In this document: piece by piece, positions 1 through 7,208 of the stretch | How the letters are laid out: each line of letters starts with the position of its first letter | How positions within the stretch are numbered: the stretch's first letter is position 1 | Position numbers and translations under genes: made by a program | Notes under the pieces: model-generated | What the model was told of the DNA's origin: nothing | Databases searched by the model: none | The model's input: only the letters and a program-made list of their open reading frames with translations | Source of the DNA: Oligoflexia bacterium | Lineage (GTDB): Bacteria; Bdellovibrionota; UBA1018 | Length of the DNA: 16,208 nucleotides | Reading direction: 5' to 3' | Assembly (NCBI GenBank): GCA_903854365.1 | Contig: CAINWE010000070.1 | Coordinates: 1-16,208, forward strand

Positions 1-1
1 C

Positions 2-1363
2 TACGGAGGATCTTCGGCAGTTCAAGCAAGCGGGGGGTTTAATCCGATTGGTGTCATTAATTTTGCGGCTAACGGCACTCAAAGCACGACCTCGAGTCCA
101 GGAGACCTGGTCTTCATGACCACGCCGAGTGGCTCGATTACCCCGATCGAGCGGATGCGGATTCTGAATTCTGGGAAGTTAGGCATTGGGACGAGTACGC
201 CAACCTATGCGCTTGAGTTGCAAGGTGCGGCGGGCACGAGCGAAGTCATTACCGTGGCGTCCAATAGCACGGCTACCGGCGCTGCTCTGGTCGGGCGTCA
301 AAGTCGGGGTGCTTCGACGGCGACTCCTACCCCTACGACGGCGGGCGATACTGTTTTTAGTGTGCAGGGTCAGGGATATAACTCGAGCCTCAGTCTCTAT
401 AACCCAGTTGCGGAAATTGACTTCTTAGCAGATACAGGCTTTAGCGCGACCGCGAGCGCTGGGGATTTGGTGTTTAAGACGACTTCGTTTGCTGCTACCA
501 TCCCCACTGAAAAGATGAGGATTACCGCCAACGGAAATGTGGGCATTGGACAGACTAGTCCTGGAGCTTCTCTAGACGTTCTTGGGGCGACCAGTGTGAT
601 GGGGCTGCAGGTGACTCAACCTTCGGCAGCTTCAGTGGCAACGATCAACGTCGTGTCTGGCTCCACTTCGGTTTTGCAGGTCAAGTCTCCGAGTGCCTCA
701 AATACCGCCGGGGTGCCTTCAAGTACTGCAGTACTGTTGGTCGGCGCGGATAAGAGCGGTTCTTCGAATACTGCAGGAGCGGGCTCAGCCGCGGCGGGTT
801 TTACTGGTACCTCCACGCCCAGTCTCGGTCGCTCGATCAGCGCCGCAGGCTCGATCGGCGCGAACGGAGCTGACTTTGCGGAGTGGGTGGAGTGGACTGG
901 GACTAAGCCTGGTATCGGGGCGGTGGTGCTCTATAAGGGTAGCTACGTGGTAGTTTCCTCCGAGTATACGGCTGCTTTTGTCGGTAATCAGAACCTCGAT
1001 CCTGAGCATTCGATCCTCATTGCATTTGCGGGACAAGTGCCAGTTTTGGTTCGAGGGGTGGTGCATGAGGGTGACTTGATTGTAGCGCAAGACGATGGGA
1101 CGTCGATTGCGCTGCCAAGGTCGTTAGCGACTTTTCAGGACGCTCAGAGGGTCGTAGGGACGGCCTGGGCATCGGCTCAGGAAGGCGGTCTGAAGTACGT
1201 CCGGGTGGCGGTTGGTCTTGGCATAGGGGGCAATGGAGCTCGCGATCTGGCGACGCTCCAAGCTCAGAAGGCGGATCGAGCAGATCTCGAGAAACTGAGA
1301 GACGAAAATAAAGCGATCCGAGCGCGACTCGATCAACTCGAGCAAAAGCTCCGATCTTTGTAA
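2..1363 (+). CDS. Tail-fibre-like surface protein with GIGT repeats, 5' end outside window
   Basis: The frame is open from base 2 with no stop before the Met codon at 116, so the gene starts upstream; 453 residues are visible. Two copies of a repeat unit are seen: GDLVF..., then a PxE(R/K)MRI stretch, then a GIG(T/Q)xxP motif (GIGTSTP at about 182-202, GIGQTSP at about 542-562). The middle is rich in Ser, Thr, Ala and Gly, as in beta-structured fibres. From about 866 a separate domain begins with GADFAEWVEW and continues with the GDLIV and VVGTAW motifs. This recalls C-terminal chaperone or autocleavage domains of phage fibres and bacterial surface proteins (Peptidase_G2-like, by resemblance only). 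The last 40 residues (about 1238-1360) form a charged heptad pattern, probably a trimerising coiled coil. No phage structural genes lie nearby, so a cell-surface fibre is more likely than a prophage gene. It converges on the next gene with a 6-bp gap. Confidence 0.75.
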   Translation, partial: YGGSSAVQASGGFNPIGVINFAANGTQSTTSSPGDLVFMTTPSGSITPIERMRILNSGKLGIGTSTPTYALELQGAAGTSEVITVASNSTATGAALVGRQSRGASTATPTPTTAGDTVFSVQGQGYNSSLSLYNPVAEIDFLADTGFSATASAGDLVFKTTSFAATIPTEKMRITANGNVGIGQTSPGASLDVLGATSVMGLQVTQPSAASVATINVVSGSTSVLQVKSPSASNTAGVPSSTAVLLVGADKSGSSNTAGAGSAAAGFTGTSTPSLGRSISAAGSIGANGADFAEWVEWTGTKPGIGAVVLYKGSYVVVSSEYTAAFVGNQNLDPEHSILIAFAGQVPVLVRGVVHEGDLIVAQDDGTSIALPRSLATFQDAQRVVGTAWASAQEGGLKYVRVAVGLGIGGNGARDLATLQAQKADRADLEKLRDENKAIRARLDQLEQKLRSL

Positions 1364-1369
1364 ATCTGA

Positions 1370-3352
1370 CTAGCCCCGAGTGTCGCGAATCTTGCCGGTT
1401 TTGATCGTGAGTACTTTGAGTTCGCGAAAGAGCTGTCCGTCTTTGTATGAGATCTTGCCTGTCGCACCTGCAAAGTCCTGAACTTTGAGAAGTTGGTCTC
1501 TGACTGCTTCTCGGCTCAACCCCCCAGAATAACTGGCTAGAATCGATCGGAGTACGCGAGTAGCGTCGTATGCGACGGCTTCGAGAGAGCTTGGATCTTG
1601 GTCGAAGGTTGCCCGATAGTCGTCGAGGAATTTCTTTGCGATGCCGGTGGCGGTGTCTGGAAAAAAGGCGTCGACGAAAAAAGAGCTCTCACCGTAGTTC
1701 TGGGCGCGGCTGACAAAATCAGAAGAATTCCACTCGGAAGTTCCGAGAAATTTCACACCCTCTACATCTCGATAGGAAAAGGTGGGCATGATTTGGCCCA
1801 ATTTCTTGGGTTCGTCGGGGATAAATACGGCCTGATAGTCCACGACCGGTTTGAGGGCGAAAAACTGCTCCGTCTTTCGGGTGCGCTTTGTGATGTGGTT
1901 GGTGTCTCGGTCTTGGGCGAGTTGGTCCAGCTCCGCTTGCCGAGCCTCTGTATAGAAGAGGCCAGAGAGCTTATCGATGGGTAATCGAAAGTCTGTTTCG
2001 AGTGAGGAGTAAGGCTCAAAACCTACAATCTCGCCACCGAGAGATTCGACGGCATCCCAAAACGCCTGACTGGAATCTGTCCCTAATTTGTCGCTCGGTT
2101 GAAGAATGGCGAGCTTTTTCAAGCCTAGGTTTTGAATCGCATAGCGAGCCATCGCATAGGATTGCATTTGCTGGGTCACTCCGGCTTGAAAGACGTAGTC
2201 TTGCTTAGCTGGAGCAGCTCGACGGGAGAGAGAAATCAACGGCACTCGGAGCTCTTGCGCCCTTTGGGCAATAAGTTCCGCTCCCTTGCTCAGCATGGGT
2301 CCAATTACGGCTACGACTTGGTGTTTGAGGACGAGCCGATTGAGGGCTTGAATTGCAGATTCTGGCTCTTCTCCAGCGTCTTCGAGCACAAGCTTGAAAG
2401 GAGATTGCCCTTCAGTATGATTGAAAATGTCCAGTGCCAGTTCAATTCCTTGAAGGCTCTTGGTGCCGAACTTAGAGAGCTTCCCCTTCAACGGGAGCAG
2501 TACTCCGATCGCATTGCGATCGATCACCGAGGATTGCTGAATTTGGCTGAGCATTTCTTTGGATGGACTGAGATGGATACTACTTGGGTAGAGATCAATG
2601 AGTTTGCGGAGATCCTTAGAGGCGCTGGCTGCGTTACCTTTGGACAATTCTAAATTGGCGAGCCGAAATAAGATTCCGTCGCCGAGCGCACGATTGTCCG
2701 AGTCTTGTAAAAGTTTTTCGAGGCTTGGGATATCGGAGATCAGTTGCAGTACTTGGAGACAGAGCTTCGCGACGAGTTCATTTTGTTCCTTGTTGTCGGA
2801 GTCGTATTTGGCTCGGGCGATACCGATGAGGTAGGTGAATGCCTCGTTGGGTTGATTCATCTTCTCATAAATGGAGACTTGGAGAGTGATGAGCTTGAGG
2901 CGATTGGGGCGATCCATGAGTTCAGGATGAATTTGACGCAGGGTCTCATCGGCTTCATTCGCGGCATTCGACTCGAGTTGTGCGGACGCAAGATTATAGA
3001 GCAGGTATTGTCGAAATCCTTGGTTGGAGGACAGTTCAAGGGAGTGCGAAAAGGCTTGAATTGACTGAGAGAATCGTTTCTGTTTCAAATAGATCAGTCC
3101 GCGGACATTTTCTGCGGACGCAGCCAATGAGCTCTGAGGGTAGGTCCTCAGAAAGAGGGTGATCTGCTTTTGGGCAGTGTCCAAATCCGAAGCTGCAAAC
3201 GAGGCTTCAATCGCTTTGAGCTCTTGCTGTTCGACGATATTCACCGAGCCCGCCCAGGTCGCAGGATAACGCAGTCCGAAGCTCAAGGCCAAAATACCGA
3301 GGGTTCCTAAACGTAACCAGCCGAGTCGACTCGAACGATTTGAAAATTTCAT
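1370..3352 (-). CDS. Periplasmic TPR plus PBP1-fold protein, LpoA/YraM-like penicillin-binding protein activator
   Basis: This 660-residue protein begins with a basic stretch and a hydrophobic segment (residues 11-28), a likely signal peptide with possible cleavage after TWA near residue 34. There is no Cys in a lipobox, and the only Cys I see is near residue 198, so unlike enterobacterial LpoA it does not look like a lipoprotein. Residues about 40-270 are helical TPR-like repeats. Residues about 281-655 form a periplasmic-binding fold of the branched-chain amino acid receptor type, with IGVLLPLKGK at its start, VIGPMLSKGAEL and a later AYDATRVL. This architecture matches LpoA/YraM/LppC proteins, which activate peptidoglycan synthases; function is inferred from that. 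It follows dnaJ by 27 bp on the same strand, so it is probably the last gene of the chaperone operon. An alternative is a ligand-sensing periplasmic protein unrelated to PBPs. Confidence 0.82.
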   Translation of the reverse strand: MKFSNRSSRLGWLRLGTLGILALSFGLRYPATWAGSVNIVEQQELKAIEASFAASDLDTAQKQITLFLRTYPQSSLAASAENVRGLIYLKQKRFSQSIQAFSHSLELSSNQGFRQYLLYNLASAQLESNAANEADETLRQIHPELMDRPNRLKLITLQVSIYEKMNQPNEAFTYLIGIARAKYDSDNKEQNELVAKLCLQVLQLISDIPSLEKLLQDSDNRALGDGILFRLANLELSKGNAASASKDLRKLIDLYPSSIHLSPSKEMLSQIQQSSVIDRNAIGVLLPLKGKLSKFGTKSLQGIELALDIFNHTEGQSPFKLVLEDAGEEPESAIQALNRLVLKHQVVAVIGPMLSKGAELIAQRAQELRVPLISLSRRAAPAKQDYVFQAGVTQQMQSYAMARYAIQNLGLKKLAILQPSDKLGTDSSQAFWDAVESLGGEIVGFEPYSSLETDFRLPIDKLSGLFYTEARQAELDQLAQDRDTNHITKRTRKTEQFFALKPVVDYQAVFIPDEPKKLGQIMPTFSYRDVEGVKFLGTSEWNSSDFVSRAQNYGESSFFVDAFFPDTATGIAKKFLDDYRATFDQDPSSLEAVAYDATRVLRSILASYSGGLSREAVRDQLLKVQDFAGATGKISYKDGQLFRELKVLTIKTGKIRDTRG

Positions 3353-3379
3353 AACCTTAGTTTTAGCTGAGGAGTGATC

Positions 3380-4531
3380 CTAGCCAAAAAGGTTTTTTAC
3401 TTTTTCGAAAAAACTTTGGTGCATGGGATGCGCTGCGTCTGCACCGATCTCAGAGAATTTCTTCAAAAGGTCTCGTTGCTCCTGGGTGAGTTTAGTCGGA
3501 ATTTCAACGATGATCCTCACGAGTTGGTCGCCTCGACCATAGGCGCCGAGTCGGGCGAGTCCTTTCCCTTTGAGGCGAAGAATTTTGTGAGATTGAGTTC
3601 CTGCCGGGATTTTGAGTTTGACCTTCCCCTCGAGGGTAGGGACTTCGATCTCCGCTCCTAAGGCAGCGTGAATGAAAGTCACGGGTACTTCACAGATGAC
3701 ATCAAATTCGTCTCGAGTGAAGAAGTCGTGAGGCAGGATATTCACGGCGACATAGAGATCACCCGGGGGGCCTCCACGCTCGCCGGCTTCGCCTTCTCCA
3801 GTGAGTTTCAATCGCTGGCCGGTGTCAATCCCGGCTGGGATTTTCACTGCAATTTGGGATCGTTTCTTGGAGGTGCCTGAGCCGCCGCAGTTCACACAGG
3901 GGCTGGAGATGGTTTGACCCGCGCCATTACAGCGAGGGCACGGCCGAGTGATTGCGAAAAAGCCTTGCTGAAAGCTGACTTCGCCTCGTCCGCCGCATTG
4001 AGCACAGTTTTCTGGTTGTGTGCCTGGTTTAGCACCACCTCCCGCGCAGGTGTCGCAATGGATCGTCTTGGGGATCGTGATGACTTTTTCAGCACCGAAG
4101 GCCGCTTCTTCAAAGGTGATGTCGACCGAGGTTTTGAGATCTTCCCCGGGTCTACCTGTCGTTCGTCTTCGGCCCCCACGAGCTCGACCCCCGGCTTGGG
4201 CTCCGAAGATATCTCCAAAGATATCACCGAAGATATCATTAATGGAGGCTCCGCCGCCAAAGCCTTGGAAGTCAAAGCCCCCGCCTGGTCCTCCCGGGCC
4301 CGCACCAGCGGCCGCATGACCAAATTGATCATACATTTGCCGCTTTTGTGGGTCCGAAAGGACTTCGTAGGCGTGGGAGAGTTCTTTGAAGTTCTCTTCC
4401 GCTTTTTTGTCCCCCGGATTTTTGTCCGGGTGAAATTGAATCGCAAGCTTTCGGTAAGCTTTTTTGATTTCCTCGCCGGACGAATTACGTCCGACACCGA
4501 GAACTTCGTAGTAGTCGCGCTGATTAGCCAT
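3380..4531 (-). CDS. dnaJ: Chaperone protein DnaJ (Hsp40)
   Basis: DnaJ delivers unfolded clients to DnaK and stimulates its ATPase in the cytosol. All class-I parts are present in 383 residues. The J domain (1-70) has the HPD motif at 34-36. A Gly/Phe-rich region follows (about 71-125), with the unit DIFG three times in a row near residues 99-110. The zinc-binding domain has four CxxCxGxG repeats with Cys pairs at 159/162, 176/179, 198/201 and 212/215. A C-terminal substrate-binding region starts around residue 225 and includes GDLYVAVNI. Length is normal for the family. It lies 25 bp downstream of dnaK on the same strand. No clear Shine-Dalgarno sequence precedes the ATG, so it may rely on coupling to dnaK translation. 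Confidence 0.98.
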   Translation of the reverse strand: MANQRDYYEVLGVGRNSSGEEIKKAYRKLAIQFHPDKNPGDKKAEENFKELSHAYEVLSDPQKRQMYDQFGHAAAGAGPGGPGGGFDFQGFGGGASINDIFGDIFGDIFGAQAGGRARGGRRRTTGRPGEDLKTSVDITFEEAAFGAEKVITIPKTIHCDTCAGGGAKPGTQPENCAQCGGRGEVSFQQGFFAITRPCPRCNGAGQTISSPCVNCGGSGTSKKRSQIAVKIPAGIDTGQRLKLTGEGEAGERGGPPGDLYVAVNILPHDFFTRDEFDVICEVPVTFIHAALGAEIEVPTLEGKVKLKIPAGTQSHKILRLKGKGLARLGAYGRGDQLVRIIVEIPTKLTQEQRDLLKKFSEIGADAAHPMHQSFFEKVKNLFG

Positions 4532-4556
4532 AGTGTCTTATGAGATCAAAGAAGGG

Positions 4557-6497
4557 TTAAACTTCCTTGTAGTCTGCATCAATCACTTCATCTCCGCCAG
4601 GCTTATTTGCGCCCGCAGAAGATTTGTGATCGGAAGCACTCTCCTGATGTGCATGAGCACCGGCCGCAGCGGAGGCACCCGGTTGTGGTCCTGCAGCTTG
4701 ATACATCTGCTCAGCCATCTTGTTGGATGCGGATGTAAGAGTCTCAGTTGCCTTTTTGAGCTCCTCGAGGTCTTTGCTGTCCAGGTGTTTTCTCGCTTCG
4801 ACCAACGCTTCTTCGACTGATTTTTTGGTGTCTGCAGCGATTTTTTCGCTATTTTCCTTGATGGTCTTTTCAATGGTGTAGATGAGACCATCGAGTGTGT
4901 TGCGAGCGTTGACGAGTTCCTTGCGTTTCTCGTCGTCAGCGCGATGCGCTTCGGCTTCCTTCTGCATCTTTTTGATTTCTTCTTCGGAGAGTCCGCCTGA
5001 AGCAGTGATTCGAATCGATTGCTCTTTGCCGGTACCTAAATCTTTGGCGCCGACATGAACAATTCCGTTTGCATCGATGTCGAAGGTGACTTCGATTTGT
5101 GGAACGCCGCGAGGTGCTGGTGGGATCCCGACGAGGTCAAATCGCCCGAGGGATTTGTTGTGCTCGGCGAACTCACGTTCTCCTTGAAGAACGTGAATGG
5201 TCACAGCGCTTTGACTGTCAGCAGCAGTCGAAAAGACTTGGGACTTTTTCGAAGGGATCGTGGTGTTCTTTTCGATGAGCTTAGTGAACACGCCGCCGAG
5301 AGTTTCAATGCCGAGAGACAGAGGAGTAACGTCGAGAAGGAGGACGTCCTTGACGTCGCCCTTTAAAACACCACCTTGAATGGCTGCGCCGACTGCGACG
5401 ACTTCGTCTGGGTTAACACCTTTGTGGGGTTCTTTTCCGAAGATTTCTTTCACTTTTTGCTGAACGCGAGGCATGCGGGTCATCCCGCCGACGAGGATCA
5501 CTTCGTCAATTTTGCTTTTGTCGAGTCCAGAGTCACGAATACAGGTTTCGCAAGGAGCGGTCAGTTTCTCGATCAAATCGGAGACCATCGCTTCGAGTTT
5601 GGCTCGAGAGAGCTTGATGTTTAAATGTTTTGGACCGGATGCATCTGCTGTGATGAAGGGCAGATTGATGTCTGTTTCGGTCGTGCTCGAAAGCTCGTGC
5701 TTTGCTTTCTCTGCTGCTTCTTTCAAGCGTTGCAGTGCCATCTTGTCCTTGCGTAGGTCGATTCCTGTTTCCTTTTTGAATTCGTCTGCAAGCCAGTCAA
5801 TGATTCTTTGGTCGAAATTACCGCCGCCGAGGAAAGTATCTCCATTGGTGGCTTTGACTTCGAAGACGCCATCGCCGAGTTCGAGGATCGAGATATCGAA
5901 GGTACCGCCGCCGAGGTCGAATACGGCTACGGTGTGTTCTTTGCCTTGTTTGTCTAATCCGTAAGCGAGCGCAGCAGAGGTAGGTTCGTTGATGATGCGT
6001 TTGACGTCGAGTCCTGCGATTCGGCCAGCGTCTTTGGTGGCTTGGCGCTGAGCATCGTTGAAGTAAGCAGGGACGGTGACGACTGCTTCGGTGACGGGTT
6101 CGCCAAGATAGTCTTCAGCAGTTTTCTTCATTTTTTGAAGAACGAGTGCGGAGATTTCTTGAGGGGAATATTCGCGATCATCGATTTTCACCCAAGCGTC
6201 GCCGTTTTTCGCTTCGATAATTTTAAAAGGAGCGACCTTGATGAACTCCTGGACCTCTCGAGAGGTGAATTTGCGACCGATGAGTCGTTTCGCTTCAAAA
6301 ATAGTTTTTTCAGGATTGGTGATGGCCTGTCGCTTGGCTGCCTGGCCTACAATCTTTTCGCCTGAGGTGGTGAATGCAGCAACCGAAGGGGTGGTGTTAG
6401 CGCCTTCAGCGTTGGGGATGACTTTTGGCTCGCCTCCCTCGAGAACGGCTACGCAAGAGTTAGTGGTTCCTAAATCGATTCCTATAATTTTTCCCAT
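4557..6497 (-). CDS. dnaK: Chaperone protein DnaK (Hsp70)
   Basis: DnaK is the ATP-driven Hsp70 that binds exposed hydrophobic peptides, working with DnaJ and GrpE. The 646-residue protein is full length. The nucleotide-binding domain shows the phosphate-1 loop GIDLGTTNS (6-14), AVFDLGGGTFDIS (191-203, with Thr199 at the usual autophosphorylation position), NEPTSAALAYG (170-180) and VILVGGMTRMPRVQ (333-346). The interdomain linker DVLLLDV is at about 384-390, followed by the substrate-binding domain, a helical lid and an Ala/Gly-rich tail ending in DADYKEV, a bacterial DnaK-type C-terminus. A GAGGA Shine-Dalgarno sequence stands a few bases before the ATG. The 87-bp gap to grpE holds no operator I can recognise. 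Codon use and motifs show no damage. Confidence 0.99.
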   Translation of the reverse strand: MGKIIGIDLGTTNSCVAVLEGGEPKVIPNAEGANTTPSVAAFTTSGEKIVGQAAKRQAITNPEKTIFEAKRLIGRKFTSREVQEFIKVAPFKIIEAKNGDAWVKIDDREYSPQEISALVLQKMKKTAEDYLGEPVTEAVVTVPAYFNDAQRQATKDAGRIAGLDVKRIINEPTSAALAYGLDKQGKEHTVAVFDLGGGTFDISILELGDGVFEVKATNGDTFLGGGNFDQRIIDWLADEFKKETGIDLRKDKMALQRLKEAAEKAKHELSSTTETDINLPFITADASGPKHLNIKLSRAKLEAMVSDLIEKLTAPCETCIRDSGLDKSKIDEVILVGGMTRMPRVQQKVKEIFGKEPHKGVNPDEVVAVGAAIQGGVLKGDVKDVLLLDVTPLSLGIETLGGVFTKLIEKNTTIPSKKSQVFSTAADSQSAVTIHVLQGEREFAEHNKSLGRFDLVGIPPAPRGVPQIEVTFDIDANGIVHVGAKDLGTGKEQSIRITASGGLSEEEIKKMQKEAEAHRADDEKRKELVNARNTLDGLIYTIEKTIKENSEKIAADTKKSVEEALVEARKHLDSKDLEELKKATETLTSASNKMAEQMYQAAGPQPGASAAAGAHAHQESASDHKSSAGANKPGGDEVIDADYKEV

Positions 6498-6584
6498 AAA
6501 TTCCTCGTCTTTCTCTTTCTAGTGATTCTAGTAATGCTTAGTTTTTTTAATCTTATTTATAAAGTGGTGTCTGAAAATCAATCG

Positions 6585-7145
6585 TCAACTCTTGAGTTCT
6601 TTTTCTCCATTACTCAAGACGACTCGAGCAGGTCGCAAGAGTCGCCCATGCAGGGTGTATCCCCGGGTATGTTCTCGGGAGATGACTCCTGACGGAAGGG
6701 GAGAGGGTTCTTGCCCTACCGCCTCATGAAAGTTGGGGTCAAAGGATTTTTCTAGGCTTTCGATGGCTTCAACTCCTTGCTTCTGGAGTGAGGATCTGAA
6801 CTGATTGAGAACCATGGTGAGGCCATCTGTGAAGTTTGAGTCGGTCCCCGTGGGTACGTGAGTCATGGCTCGTTCTAAGTTGTCTGCGGTTTCGAGGAGG
6901 TCTCGAGCGACAGACTCCCATCCAAATTTAATCAGGTCGGAACGCTCTTTGATGGATCGTTTTTTGAAGTTCTCGAAGTCGGCGTAGAGGTAAACGTATT
7001 TACTTTCTTTTTCTTTGACTTGAGCTTCCAATTCCTGAATTCGCTTCTGCAAATCTTGAATTTCTGAAGTTTGAGAGGCGCCCACAGCAGGGATCTCCTC
7101 TGGCTGACCTGAATTTTCTAGATGAACACCACTCGACTCATTCAC
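6585..7145 (-). CDS. grpE: Nucleotide exchange factor GrpE
   Basis: GrpE releases ADP from DnaK and acts as a dimer. From the preferred start the protein has 186 residues. It has an acidic, disordered N-terminus, a long coiled-coil helix (EIQDLQKRIQELEAQ onward) containing YADFENFKKRS, and a C-terminal beta domain with FDPNFHEAVGQ and GYTLHGRLLRPARVVLS, which are classic GrpE signatures. The start is chosen at the GTG at 7145: GGAGGA at 7153-7158 sits 7 bases before it. A longer reading from TTG at 7160 (191 residues) would place this Shine-Dalgarno sequence inside the coding region and has none of its own. The gene lies between hemW (63 bp upstream) and dnaK (87 bp downstream), all on one strand. 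Confidence 0.95.
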   Translation of the reverse strand: MNESSGVHLENSGQPEEIPAVGASQTSEIQDLQKRIQELEAQVKEKESKYVYLYADFENFKKRSIKERSDLIKFGWESVARDLLETADNLERAMTHVPTGTDSNFTDGLTMVLNQFRSSLQKQGVEAIESLEKSFDPNFHEAVGQEPSPLPSGVISREHTRGYTLHGRLLRPARVVLSNGEKELKS

Positions 7146-7152
7146 TGCTCTA

Positions 7153-7158
7153 TCCTCC
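7153..7158 (-). promoter_or_regulatory. Ribosome binding site deciding the grpE start
   Basis: On the minus strand GGAGGA lies 7 bases before the GTG at 7145, ideal spacing. It begins just after the first base of the alternative TTG codon at 7160-7158, so it could not serve that start. Confidence 0.8.
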
Positions 7159-7172
7159 AATGTTGATGATTA

Positions 7173-7200
7173 ATATGGGTATGAAACCCCTGAAGTCAAA
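7173..7200 (-). promoter_or_regulatory. Sigma-32-like heat-shock promoter candidate for grpE-dnaK-dnaJ
   Basis: On the minus strand TTTGACT (7194-7200) is followed after 13 bases by ACCCATAT (7173-7180). Compared with the known E. coli sigma-32 pattern (CTTGAAA, 13-14 bases, CCCCATNT), the -10 differs at one fixed base, the spacing fits and the TTGA core of the -35 is kept. The same DNA could also be read as a sigma-70 promoter (TTGACT, 18 bases, TATTAA). Transcription would start about 20 bases before the GTG of grpE. No HrcA-type CIRCE repeat is present in this 63-bp gap. Confidence 0.5.
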
Positions 7201-7208
7201 TGCCAGAG

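Noticed and set aside
1..1363. Prophage
   Set aside because: Only one fibre-like gene; no integrase, capsid, portal, terminase or lysis gene in the window, and the neighbours are housekeeping genes.
2132..2653. Plus-strand reading frame of 173 codons opposite the LpoA-like gene
   Set aside because: Antisense shadow; the minus-strand protein is a coherent PBP1 fold over the same bases.
3914..4543. Long plus-strand reading frame of 209 codons opposite dnaJ
   Set aside because: It is the antisense shadow of dnaJ, which has complete family motifs; the antisense product shows no domain and no ribosome binding site was evident.
6498..6584. Internal promoter between grpE and dnaK
   Set aside because: On the minus strand TATAAA has TTGATT 14 bases or TTGACG 21 bases upstream; both spacings are outside the usual range, so I do not call it.
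7146..7208. CIRCE operator or a small hrcA remnant before grpE
   Set aside because: Neither the TTAGCACTC/GAGTGCTAA arms nor any HrcA-like coding sequence is present in the 63-bp gap.
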